From contig NZ_JACXXN010000022.1 of assembly GCF_014904695.1 (NCBI RefSeq), positions 38,051-102,050 of the forward strand: 64,000 nt of DNA, given 5' to 3'. The position numbers and the translations under genes are program-made. The first letter of the stretch is position 1; each line of letters begins with the position of its first letter. The stretch comes from Nostoc sp. MG11 (GTDB lineage Bacteria; Cyanobacteriota; Cyanobacteriia; Cyanobacteriales; Nostocaceae). This document shows, one piece after another, positions 1 to 8,015 of the stretch. Below the pieces are notes generated by a model. It ran no database searches. It saw only the letters and a program-made list of their open reading frames with translations, and was not told the DNA's origin.

Positions 1-649
1 AATCAGTAGCAATTACTATTTCATCAAATTCATGTAAATAAATATTCGCTAAAATGGGAGAAATCACTGCACCCTGAGGTATACCTTTTTGGGGCAAAAT
101 TAATCCTTCTTGTGTTAACACTCCAACGGAAATCCAAGATTTTATTAAACATAAAATTCCTGGATTATCTATATATAATCTCACTTCTTTTAATAACCTG
201 TGATGGTCGATATTATCAAAAAATTTGACAATATCTGCATCTAATACCCAAGAATAACCCAGATCTCGCCAATCAGCGATTTTTTCCACTGCATTGATGT
301 AAGATAAATTGGGACGATAAGCAAAACTGACAGGTAAAAATTTCTCCTCCATTAACGGATAAAGCACATTCAATAAAGCTTGTTGCACAATTCTGTCTCT
401 AACACAAGGTATTTTTAATTCTCTTTGTTTGCCATTTTTTTTAGGAATAACCACCTGTTTATAAGGGAGAGGTTGATAACTACTATTAACAACAGCATTT
501 AATAACTGATAAATATTAACAGTTTGATTGTGAGCAAAACTATCAATTGTTTCTCCATCTGTTCCTGCACAACCACGATTTTCAGCGACTTTTTCCCAAG
601 CACGTTGAAAATTATTGATATCGAGAAATCTACTAGCAATATCAATCAT
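1..649 (-). CDS. Reverse transcriptase, group II intron/CRISPR-type, C-terminus outside window
   Basis: The minus-strand frame starting at ATG 649 stays open to the window edge (216 codons). It reads as the N-terminal half of a group II intron-like reverse transcriptase: a GTDG start region, PKKNGKQREL and P-x-x-RDRIVQQAL in fingers, the first catalytic-aspartate block VLDADIVKFFDNIDH (about residues 133-147) and the IPQGAVISPILANIYLHEFD block (about 190-209). The YADD catalytic block should lie just beyond base 1 and is not visible. It starts 23 bp after the stop of the TIGR03985-like gene, same strand, so they probably form one operon. Known: cyanobacterial type III CRISPR systems often carry an RT, alone or fused to Cas1, for spacer acquisition from RNA. 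Inference: this is such an RT; an ordinary intron-encoded RT is less likely because no intron RNA domains precede it and the start is tightly packed behind another gene. Confidence 0.8.
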   Translation of the reverse strand, partial: MIDIASRFLDINNFQRAWEKVAENRGCAGTDGETIDSFAHNQTVNIYQLLNAVVNSSYQPLPYKQVVIPKKNGKQRELKIPCVRDRIVQQALLNVLYPLMEEKFLPVSFAYRPNLSYINAVEKIADWRDLGYSWVLDADIVKFFDNIDHHRLLKEVRLYIDNPGILCLIKSWISVGVLTQEGLILPQKGIPQGAVISPILANIYLHEFDEIVIATD

Positions 650-672
650 AATAATTCACATTATTTATATCG

Positions 673-2181
673 TTATCTATAAAGCTTGGAAGTAGCTTCC
701 ATATCTTTTTTCATGCGCTGTCGTAAATCCCAAGGTAAAATTACCTCAACATTTGGACTCCAAGCCCGTAAACGCATGATGATGTTATTATCATCAACGC
801 GGTAATTAACTTTGCAGTAAATATCGCTAGGTGAACGAGATTGTACTGTTAAAAGCAGATTTTTCTGCTCTGTTGATGCTGCGGGTGTGTAAAACTTGAT
901 GAATTTTTCAACTTGTTGACGGGATATTTTTCTAAACATTTCATCCCGTTCAGTTCCCAGAATATAATTACCGTAAAAATATTGTTCAAACCTCAACACA
1001 AGTAATTCCTGCGGTTTGTAAATATCAAATCCCCAAGCTACTGACATTTTATCTCTAATATCATCAGGACTTGGTGGATATTTACCCTGGCATTTATCTA
1101 CAAAATGTTTAGGAATATTGACATTATCTAAATATTTTGGTAACTCATCTAATTTGAGAATTCGGTCGAGTCGATAATCATACCAATCAATTTTACTCCA
1201 ACTATTGTTACTATCTTGCTGGGGTGTTTGACCGTAAGCAAATAGATAAGGTGCGCGTTGGTAGTAGTAAATACAGACTGGATAAACAATACAATCAACA
1301 GTATCTTGATATAGTTTGGCACTCTGATAATTTAATTGCACTAATGGTACTTTATCTTGTGTCCAAATACCCTTTAACTGTTTATGCAATAACTCCACGC
1401 GATTGTATAGTTTGGGATGAACTATATATTCTGTATGGATAAAAAATCTTTGAACACCGTTAATTGGTTGTGATAATGAATTATTGAAAGCAGATAATTC
1501 TTCATTCGTAAACTGTTTTACTTGGCTTTTGACATCTTTCAGACGGTCTAGAAAAAATTCTGGAAATTTATCCGCTTTTAAGTATGTAACTTGACTATTA
1601 CTTTTCTTTACTTTTAACCAGCCGAGATTTACTAATGATTGAAAGTCATGGTCTTTTAAGTTACGACTTGTGACAGAAAATAAGCGTCCATCAGATAAGG
1701 ATTTAGAAAATCGATGAGATTTTTGGCTATTGCTAGTATCAGCTAAGTTGTGATATTGTTTACCATCTTTGGAAGCATTATTAATCATTCCAGTCAATAG
1801 TAAATTTTTTAATTCATTATCTTGAATAGAATAATATTTCTTGAATGACCAACACCAATGGCTTTTTTGAACACTCAAATTTGATGCAAATAACCACTCA
1901 GTTAATTTTGTATTACAGCGACATTCTTCGTTATGTAAAATTGGAGTTTTATCGCGTAGATGATATTTTGCTGCGTCTCTAAAAAATAAATCGCGCCATT
2001 GCAGAAAAGTAAACTCTTCTCCTAATCGTAATTTGACTTCATCAATATCATCTCCATAGATGGAACGTAAAATAACCCATAGTCTTACTGCTTTTGCTAA
2101 GTTTTGTTTCAGAGAGCCTGGTGTTAACAATTTTAAGACTTCTACAGTGGGAGGATAGTTAAAAACTTCTCTCTGCATCAT
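673..2181 (-). CDS. TIGR03985-family CRISPR-associated protein (WYL-like)
   Basis: A 502-residue protein that I recognise as the TIGR03985 type found beside type III CRISPR-Cas genes in cyanobacteria. The N-terminal half (about 1-230) is helical with a likely winged-helix segment (FQSLVNLGWLKVKKSNSQVTY). The C-terminal half resembles a WYL sensor region, ending in LRAWSPNVEVILPWDLRQRM, the typical C-terminal extension of WYL regulators. WYL proteins commonly bind nucleotide-like ligands and regulate cas or phage-defence genes; the ligand of this family is not known to me. The reverse transcriptase gene follows 23 bp downstream. The start MMQREVFN is a double ATG at 2181/2178 and either could serve. 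Family assignment is from memory of sequence character, not from a search. Confidence 0.75.
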   Translation of the reverse strand: MMQREVFNYPPTVEVLKLLTPGSLKQNLAKAVRLWVILRSIYGDDIDEVKLRLGEEFTFLQWRDLFFRDAAKYHLRDKTPILHNEECRCNTKLTEWLFASNLSVQKSHWCWSFKKYYSIQDNELKNLLLTGMINNASKDGKQYHNLADTSNSQKSHRFSKSLSDGRLFSVTSRNLKDHDFQSLVNLGWLKVKKSNSQVTYLKADKFPEFFLDRLKDVKSQVKQFTNEELSAFNNSLSQPINGVQRFFIHTEYIVHPKLYNRVELLHKQLKGIWTQDKVPLVQLNYQSAKLYQDTVDCIVYPVCIYYYQRAPYLFAYGQTPQQDSNNSWSKIDWYDYRLDRILKLDELPKYLDNVNIPKHFVDKCQGKYPPSPDDIRDKMSVAWGFDIYKPQELLVLRFEQYFYGNYILGTERDEMFRKISRQQVEKFIKFYTPAASTEQKNLLLTVQSRSPSDIYCKVNYRVDDNNIIMRLRAWSPNVEVILPWDLRQRMKKDMEATSKLYR

Positions 2182-2516
2182 CTGTCTTGTTACTTGTGGG
2201 TGTGTGTTTCCAGATTAGCAGCAGGTGGAAAAAGCTATTTCCATCTCATCGAGTGTTTTTAGCGTAAACCACTTGTCCCAAAGTTTTTGTTCGGGAGGAA
2301 GCGATCGCAGCTAAGCTCAATAATAAATAGTACGGTCTTCTCGATAAACGAACGTTCAGATTCCCGACTTCTTTAAAGTCGGAAATCTGAGAATCTCCCC
2401 AATTACCAATAACCGCACCTTTACGGACGGACACCACTACAGTTACGAAGATTAAAAGCTCTTAACATTTCGTTACACTAAAGACATCGAGACAGACAAA
2501 AGTCAACATCTCGCAG
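2182..2516. other. Intergenic spacer with dispersed hairpin repeat
   Basis: No convincing gene lies between the divergent CRISPR-associated operon and the M50 protease. Bases 2356-2390 form an inverted repeat: 15-bp arms with one mismatch and a 5-base loop, core TTCCCGACTT/AAGTCGG. The same core occurs in a perfect hairpin at 57009-57045, so this is a dispersed repeat family. A 63-codon minus-strand frame across it has no family character and was left out. The 335 bp should also hold two divergent promoters, but none can be placed with confidence. Confidence 0.5.
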
Positions 2517-2537
2517 ATGAAAACAAAGGTGAACGAC

Positions 2538-3662
2538 ATGAATGGCACAATTCGCGTTGGTAATCTCTTCGGTATTCCCTTCTATATCCATCCATCGTGG
2601 TTTTTAGTTCTGGGTTTGGTAACTTGGAGCTATAGCAGTGGACTGGCGGCGCAATTTCCCTTAATATCCGGGGGATTAGCTGTACTACTAGGATTGATGA
2701 CAGCGCTATTGTTATTTGCCTCTGTCGTCGCCCATGAATTAGGACACAGCTTCGTCGCCATTCGTCAGGGGATTGATGTCAAATCAATTACACTCTTCAT
2801 ATTTGGCGGTTTGGCCAGCTTAGAAAAAGAATCGAAAACTCCAGCAGAAGCTTTCTGGGTAGCGATCGCCGGGCCTTTAGTGAGCCTACTGCTATTTGGT
2901 AGTATTACAGCAATTGGTTTTGCTACTCCTGTATCCGGGCCATTGGCTGCAATTCTCGGCGTTTTGGCTTCTGTTAACCTGGCATTAGCACTATTTAACC
3001 TGATTCCTGGCTTGCCATTAGATGGCGGGAATATCCTCAAGGCAGCTGTTTGGAAAATTACAGGTAATCCTTATAAAGGTGTAGTTTTCGCCAGTCGAGT
3101 TGGACAAATCTTTGGTTGGGTAGCCGTTCTTTCCGGTGTACTTCCACTACTCTTATTTGGCAACTTCGGTAACTTCTGGAACTTATTAATTGGTTTCTTC
3201 TTGTTGCAAAATGCTGGTAATGCGGCGCAATTTGCCAGAGTGCAAGAAAAACTTACAGGCTTAACAGCTGAGGATGCTGTAACAGTTAATAGCCCAGTTG
3301 TATCAGCTAATCTTACCCTGAGAGAGTTTGCCGATGAACGGGTTATAAGTGGACAAAATTGGCGGCGGTTCTTAGTGACTGATGATGGGGGACAATTAGT
3401 AGGTGCGATCGCTGTTAATAATATGCGTTCCATCCCGACAGCAATGTGGTCAGAAACTCAAGTTAGAGAAGTAATGCAACCAATTGCCCAATCTACCACA
3501 GTCCAATCTGATCAACCACTTTTGGAAGTAGTACAACTACTCGAACAACAAAAGCTATCTGCACTTCCTGTGATTCGTAACAACGGCGTGCTAGTCGGAA
3601 TTTTAGAAAAAGCAGCGGTTATCCAGCTACTCCAAAGCAGAACTCAACCTAACCCTGCATAG
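2538..3662 (+). CDS. Site-2 protease-like M50 metalloprotease with CBS domains
   Basis: Intramembrane zinc metalloprotease. About six membrane segments lie in the first 240 residues. The zinc motif HELGH (residues 66-70 from this start) sits in the second segment, and the third zinc ligand is in NLIPGLPLDGG (about 154-164). The C-terminal 130 residues form a pair of CBS modules that may sense adenine nucleotides. The family cleaves membrane-anchored anti-sigma factors or other membrane proteins; the substrate here cannot be told. An upstream in-frame ATG (2517) adds seven residues, but the ATG at 2538 has a better Shine-Dalgarno-like stretch (aaaggtga) and begins MNGTIRVGNLFGIPF, the usual start of relatives as I recall them. 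It is monocistronic with a terminator directly downstream. Confidence 0.88.
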   Translation: MNGTIRVGNLFGIPFYIHPSWFLVLGLVTWSYSSGLAAQFPLISGGLAVLLGLMTALLLFASVVAHELGHSFVAIRQGIDVKSITLFIFGGLASLEKESKTPAEAFWVAIAGPLVSLLLFGSITAIGFATPVSGPLAAILGVLASVNLALALFNLIPGLPLDGGNILKAAVWKITGNPYKGVVFASRVGQIFGWVAVLSGVLPLLLFGNFGNFWNLLIGFFLLQNAGNAAQFARVQEKLTGLTAEDAVTVNSPVVSANLTLREFADERVISGQNWRRFLVTDDGGQLVGAIAVNNMRSIPTAMWSETQVREVMQPIAQSTTVQSDQPLLEVVQLLEQQKLSALPVIRNNGVLVGILEKAAVIQLLQSRTQPNPA

Positions 3663-3688
3663 TTGTCTAATTAAAAAATATTCTTCTC

Positions 3689-3722
3689 AACCCTGCTCAG
3701 AACTCCTGAGAGGGTTTTTTTA
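3689..3722 (+). terminator. Rho-independent terminator of the M50 protease gene
   Basis: AACCCTGCTCAG-AACTC-CTGAGAGGGTT followed by a run of T. The stem is CTCAG/CTGAG extended by CCCT/AGGG with a small internal mismatch. It begins 27 bp after the protease stop codon and fits a canonical intrinsic terminator. Confidence 0.8.
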
Positions 3723-3843
3723 TAACATGAAGCATTACTGTGGGTGCAAAAAGTGCAATTATGCTCAAAATACTACCAAGCTACCTGTTTAAAGTAACAA
3801 AAGCCGTTAAGAAGCTTGAATAGCTAACTACCTCTAGGGAACC

Positions 3844-3942
3844 TTAGACTAGACTAGTACCACAGGGAACAAGCTAGAGCCAGTATTTACAATAGTTTGA
3901 CTGGTTTTTGAGTAGCACCGCTACTGATTTGCTACTCAAAAA
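3844..3942. promoter_or_regulatory. Repeat elements shared with the far side of the GTPase gene
   Basis: Two elements recur in the spacer upstream of the vWA genes. (1) TTAGACTAG-(actag)-TACCACAGGGAACAA at 3844-3871 matches TTAGACTAGTACCACAGG and CAACAA at 6603-6627, apart from a 5-base insertion and one substitution. (2) TTTTGAGTAGCA at 3906-3917 lies in a perfect inverted repeat (13-bp arms 3905-3917 and 3930-3942); the same 12-mer recurs at 6543-6554 and a shorter form at 6498-6507. They flank only the HTH-dynamin gene. They may be operators for its HTH domain or parts of a small transcript ending at the terminator at 3943-4001. Seen directly as repeats; function is inference. Confidence 0.5.
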
Positions 3943-4001
3943 ACGCGCTTGGCTGAATGATTTACCCTGTAAACTTTTTAGGCAAGCGCGTACATTTTTT
4001 T
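3943..4001. terminator. Bidirectional terminator-like hairpin
   Basis: Perfect 9-bp arms ACGCGCTTG (3943-3951) and CAAGCGCGT (3983-3991), separated by 31 bases. On the plus strand it is followed by a T run (3994-4001); on the minus strand by six T residues. It would end the HTH-dynamin transcript arriving from 4093 and any plus-strand transcript beginning near 3850. The long loop makes it weaker than a textbook terminator. Confidence 0.55.
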
Positions 4002-4092
4002 GCCTTCCTCTTAATTATTAAGATGCACATCTTCCAGTTTGGAGGAAACGACAGTGCGATATGTTCTCTGGGAATCAGCTTGGACTTTCAAA

Positions 4093-6393
4093 TTAAGAGC
4101 AAAAATTAAAATTCAACCAAGGAATTGCAGCGAAAAAATCTCTGAGTATCTCAAGTTTGTTGAGAATTTGCTCAATGTGTTCCTTTGATTCTGTTTCAGG
4201 GTAAGATATCTCACGCAGATGTTCAAGATATTTGTTCCAGTCAGTTTCTACTGCATCAGCGCCTTTTCCAAAAGCATTAGCAGTGTCTTGCCAGAATTCA
4301 TCAATCACTTTTAGGAATTGAATACACGCACCCTGTTTCTCGAAATCTGTAACAACCTTTTTAGCTAAACGCTTTTGCCAAGATTCTCCAAATAAGCCCC
4401 AAACTGCTAAACCTATTGCAACAGATACACCTATCCCAAGCACAATAGGGCCACCTATAGCTGCTACCAAAGACATTACCCCAGCAGTGCCGCCAGTTAA
4501 ACCAAAACCAATACCTAAATATGACAAAAGACTTACAAATTTAGCAATTAATATGTAACCACCTAGATTTCCCAAAGATGCTGCCCAAAAACTCAAAGCT
4601 CCGAAGGCACTTGCACCTGCTGCAATTCCTGCTAGAAAAGACCCATTAGTATCAAATTTGAAATAAAAATCTTTATTTTTATAATTTTGATCTCCGGCTG
4701 CTTTGTATCCACGAAATTCTGCTTCTTTATATGCTTCAAGAAAAGAATCAATCTCTGTCTTTAACTTTTCAGAATTAGCTATAATTAAGTTTTCTAGCTG
4801 ATTTTGAAATTGCTCCACTAGATAACCAGCAAGACATTCTTTTGCCTCTTTTTTGTCTTTGTACTTCTTGCGTATAATTTGTTCTACAACATCAACAGTG
4901 AGCAGTTGCTGTACATACAGTTGAAAGGAACTTTTAGTGTCTTGTTTTAACTCATCGATACGTTTAAGTACCTTGTCACGTTTTTGCTGAGTTTCTGGTT
5001 GACGAGCAACTTCATTTGTTTCAAGTGCTTCTAATTGTACTTGCTGTGCATTTTTTGCTTCTATATCAGTATCAGTAAAAATTGTTTTATATACCTCAAT
5101 TAAGCTAAGGTACTTTTTTGTGTTATCTTCCTTTATTGCTTTCATTTCTCGGTCAATACGGCATATACATACTTGAGGGAGAAATTCACCTAGTATTTTA
5201 GTCAATTCATTAAATAGACGCTGACATCTATCGGGTCTTTCTGACCAAAAAGTGAAAAATCTTTGTCGCAAATCTGCTTCAGTAATAGTACGATTTGTTT
5301 GTTCTCTACGACGCTCTATAACCGTTTCACTTAGGTTGTTATATAGTCTTTTTGCAGCTTTATCTGAGATTGGTTTCAACTGTTCGTCAGAGATACTGGG
5401 GTCAGCATGAGTCGCCACAATGAAAAAGTTGCCTAGTGTGGGAAAATTACTGCTTTCATTTTCTGGGGCAGGAAGTGAACGTAGTAAGCTACCCAAGCGG
5501 ATCATATCTTGACCGTTAATATGACCCTTAGCAGGGGAAGCATACAGCAAGACATCGGCTATTTGTGCAGCGCTATTAGCCTTCTCAACATCCTTTGATA
5601 CTTCATCAGGTTGATCTGAGTATCCAGGGAGGTCTATCAGGTTGCAAGCTTTTAGCAAAGGGGCATTCATATATACTACGGCAGCATGGGCTGTTATCTC
5701 TTCATATTCTCCATGCACCCCATATTTCTGCAAAATATTGAAGCTTCCCGCTTGTATGGAATACTTCTCACAACGTTCCTGGTCATCTAGGAGTAGCAAG
5801 TCAATTATTAGCTTACCTTTTTCGTCTTTTAGCCAAAAGTCTTCATCAAAAATCAATACATCTCCCTTGAACCATTCAGGACGGTCTTCGATGTGACGAA
5901 TAAATGTAATCACTCGTGTTGCTGGTTGATAGCCAACTGGCAAGTTTTTGCTACCCAAAAGAGCGTTTGCCATGTGTGACTTGCCAGCATCAAAGCCTCC
6001 AGTAAATACCACATTAGGCTTTTGTTTATAAAGCTTTAGTCGCCTTTTAAAGTCATTCGGGGTGGCTGGTTGTGTTGGCAGGTTTAATGCATCTACAGGA
6101 GGAGCCTCATCAACGTATTGATTCAGCAGATTCAGTCTGTGATAAAGTTCAGCGTATGGATTCCCTGGATCAATTGCTTTAAGTGATTGTATCGGTGCTG
6201 ACATGGCAGTAGCAATGTCAACTCTAAATATTTGCAGCCATTTCACTAAAAGCCCCATTGGAACTGTTTCGGGTGCCTGCTCATAAAGGGAAACTTCTCC
6301 GTCTGAGATGCCTAGCATATTAGCCACCTGCACTTGACCCATGCCTACTTTTTGACGATATCCCCGCAAATCAATATTCATTGGTGTATCCAA
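4093..6393 (-). CDS. HTH-domain dynamin-like large GTPase with C-terminal membrane segments
   Basis: A 766-residue fusion. Residues about 8-60 form an XRE-type helix-turn-helix (RQKVGMGQVQVANMLGIS then DGEVSLYEQ). A dynamin/GTPase domain follows: P-loop GGFDAGKSH (132-140), G2 candidate T159, G3 DLPG (254-257), G4 THAD (328-331, where TKAD is usual). Residues about 410-580 are charged helical or coiled coil. About 590-700 is glycine-rich and hydrophobic with several membrane-spanning stretches, and a helical tail follows. Known: bacterial dynamin-like proteins remodel membranes, and some act in phage or stress defence. The HTH fusion is unusual and suggests DNA binding or autoregulation. It is divergent from two vWA genes, with shared repeats on both flanks. 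Inference: one membrane-stress or defence locus. Domain calls are firm; the role is unknown. Confidence 0.85.
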   Translation of the reverse strand: MDTPMNIDLRGYRQKVGMGQVQVANMLGISDGEVSLYEQAPETVPMGLLVKWLQIFRVDIATAMSAPIQSLKAIDPGNPYAELYHRLNLLNQYVDEAPPVDALNLPTQPATPNDFKRRLKLYKQKPNVVFTGGFDAGKSHMANALLGSKNLPVGYQPATRVITFIRHIEDRPEWFKGDVLIFDEDFWLKDEKGKLIIDLLLLDDQERCEKYSIQAGSFNILQKYGVHGEYEEITAHAAVVYMNAPLLKACNLIDLPGYSDQPDEVSKDVEKANSAAQIADVLLYASPAKGHINGQDMIRLGSLLRSLPAPENESSNFPTLGNFFIVATHADPSISDEQLKPISDKAAKRLYNNLSETVIERRREQTNRTITEADLRQRFFTFWSERPDRCQRLFNELTKILGEFLPQVCICRIDREMKAIKEDNTKKYLSLIEVYKTIFTDTDIEAKNAQQVQLEALETNEVARQPETQQKRDKVLKRIDELKQDTKSSFQLYVQQLLTVDVVEQIIRKKYKDKKEAKECLAGYLVEQFQNQLENLIIANSEKLKTEIDSFLEAYKEAEFRGYKAAGDQNYKNKDFYFKFDTNGSFLAGIAAGASAFGALSFWAASLGNLGGYILIAKFVSLLSYLGIGFGLTGGTAGVMSLVAAIGGPIVLGIGVSVAIGLAVWGLFGESWQKRLAKKVVTDFEKQGACIQFLKVIDEFWQDTANAFGKGADAVETDWNKYLEHLREISYPETESKEHIEQILNKLEILRDFFAAIPWLNFNFCS

Positions 6394-6639
6394 AATATAA
6401 ACGGAATATTACTTATTCAATTTTTGTATAACATATAGCTAATAACGAGTAGAGATTACCCATCCTTTGAATCAGAGTTAAGAAACAATGAGTAAGCTTT
6501 GAGTAGCCTAATCACGCTCAAAATGTTTAGCTTAGGCAGTCTTTTGAGTAGCAAGATTAATACGAAAGCTTAAAACCCTTGGTAAGTCGTGAAAGACCGA
6601 GGTTAGACTAGTACCACAGGCAACAATCAAAGGAATAAT
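6394..6639. promoter_or_regulatory. Divergent promoter region of GTPase and vWA genes with repeated elements
   Basis: This 246-bp spacer separates the divergent HTH-dynamin and vWA genes and must hold both promoters. It contains TTTGAGTAGC (6498-6507), TTTTGAGTAGCA (6543-6554) and TTAGACTAGTACCACAGG (6603-6620), each with a counterpart at 3844-3942 beyond the GTPase gene. The last element ends about 13-20 bases before the first vWA start, so it is probably in that transcript's leader. A purine-rich aggaat lies just before the ATG. Confidence 0.5.
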
Positions 6640-7245
6640 ATGATGAGCGATCGCGACTATACATTAATCCTTGACAAAAGTGGTAGTATGTCCACCCCCG
6701 ACCAAGCAGGTGGTAGAAGTAGATGGGAGATAGCCCAAGAGTCTACTCTGGCTTTAGCAAGAAAATGCGAACAGTTTGACCCAGATGGCATTACTGTTTA
6801 CGTATTTTCCGGTAGATTTAAACGCTATGACGATGTTACCTCAGCCAAAGTCGCGCAGATATTTCTGGAAAATGACCCTGCTGGCACAACAAATTTAGCA
6901 GGTGTACTTCAAGATGCCCTCAATAATTACTTTAAACGCAAAGCAGCCGGTCAAACCAAACCCAATGGCGAGACAATTTTAGTAATTACCGATGGCGAAC
7001 CAGACGATCGCAAAGCAGTATTTGAAGTCATAATTCAAGCTACTCGCCAAATGGAGCGTGATGAAGAATTGGCAATTTCTATGATTCAAGTCGGTTCAGA
7101 TTCACAAGCGACCAAGTTTCTCAAAGCTTTAGATGACCAGTTGCAAAGTGTTGGCGCTAAATTTGATATTTGCGACACAGTGACTTTAGATGATTTAGAA
7201 GACATGAGTCTCGCAGATGTATTAATGAACGCAATAACTGACTAA
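6640..7245 (+). CDS. von Willebrand factor A domain protein (first of tandem pair)
   Basis: A 201-residue soluble protein that is a single vWA domain. The MIDAS metal site is complete: DKSGSM near residue 12, the conserved Thr in GTTN near 88-90, and Asp in TDGEPDD near 118. No signal peptide or membrane segment is seen, so it is cytoplasmic. vWA domains bind partners through Mg2+ and act with GTPases, AAA ATPases or kinases in stress complexes such as TerY-type systems. It aligns without gaps to the next gene over its whole length, a tandem duplication. Double ATG at 6640/6643; RBS-like aggaat upstream. The downstream paralog starts 55 bp later, so they are probably co-transcribed. Partner and role are unknown; the divergent dynamin-like GTPase is the obvious candidate. 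Confidence 0.85.
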   Translation: MMSDRDYTLILDKSGSMSTPDQAGGRSRWEIAQESTLALARKCEQFDPDGITVYVFSGRFKRYDDVTSAKVAQIFLENDPAGTTNLAGVLQDALNNYFKRKAAGQTKPNGETILVITDGEPDDRKAVFEVIIQATRQMERDEELAISMIQVGSDSQATKFLKALDDQLQSVGAKFDICDTVTLDDLEDMSLADVLMNAITD

Positions 7246-7300
7246 TTAGTCAAAAGTTAAAAGCTTTTTGACCATCAACCAATAGCTGGAGAATTAAATA

Positions 7301-7906
7301 ATGCTAGAAAATCGTGATTATACCTTAATTATTGACAAAAGTGGCAGTATGGCCACACCAGATCAAAAGGGTGGTAGAAGCCGATGGGTAGCAGCACAAG
7401 AATCTACCTTAGCTTTAGCGAGTAAGTGTGAGCAATTTGATCCAGATGGCATCACTATTTATGTATTTTCTGGTAAATTCAAGCGCTATGAAAATGTTAC
7501 ATCAGCTAAAGTAGCACAAATTTTTCAAGAAAATGACCCCTCCGGTACTACTGATTTGGCAGCAGTATTGAAACATGCAACTGATGATTACTTTCAACGC
7601 AAAGCATCTGGTCAAAGTAAACCAAGTGGTGAAACAATTTTAGTAGTTACTGATGGTGAACCGGACGATCGCAAAGCAGTAATGAGGGTAATTATCGAAG
7701 CTTCTCGCCGTATGGATCGAGATGAAGAATTAGCCATTTCCTTCATTCAAGTTGGTACAGATCAGCAAGCTACTCGCTTTCTCAAAGTCTTGGACGATGA
7801 TCTCCAAAGTGCTGGTGCTAAGTTTGATATCTGTGACACCATTACTATGGAAGATATGGAAGATTTAAGTTTATCAGAAGTGCTGCTGAATGCTATTAAT
7901 GACTAG
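7301..7906 (+). CDS. von Willebrand factor A domain protein (second of tandem pair)
   Basis: A 201-residue vWA protein, a gapless paralog of the preceding gene with the same intact MIDAS residues (DKSGSM, GTTD, TDGEPDD). Differences cluster in surface positions: Q/K in the TPDQ(A/K)GG loop, the region around residues 92-104 and the helix around 126-136. This suggests the two copies diverged to bind different partners or form a heteromer. A possible RBS (ctggagaa) lies 8-15 bases upstream of the ATG. The small helical protein gene starts 109 bp downstream on the same strand. Confidence 0.85.
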   Translation: MLENRDYTLIIDKSGSMATPDQKGGRSRWVAAQESTLALASKCEQFDPDGITIYVFSGKFKRYENVTSAKVAQIFQENDPSGTTDLAAVLKHATDDYFQRKASGQSKPSGETILVVTDGEPDDRKAVMRVIIEASRRMDRDEELAISFIQVGTDQQATRFLKVLDDDLQSAGAKFDICDTITMEDMEDLSLSEVLLNAIND

Positions 7907-8015
7907 CAACGCTTTACGGAAAAATCCTTGTTTTCTAGGCTTCTAATATCTTGTCAGTCAGTATGTTTATTTCCGCTGTGCAGTACTAGCTATACTGTTT
8001 ATAGGACTTGCAACA

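Noticed and set aside
2246..2437. 63-codon minus-strand frame
   Set aside because: It is built across a dispersed hairpin repeat and has no family character.
1..2516. CRISPR repeat array near the CRISPR-associated genes
   Set aside because: No regularly spaced direct repeats are present in this stretch.
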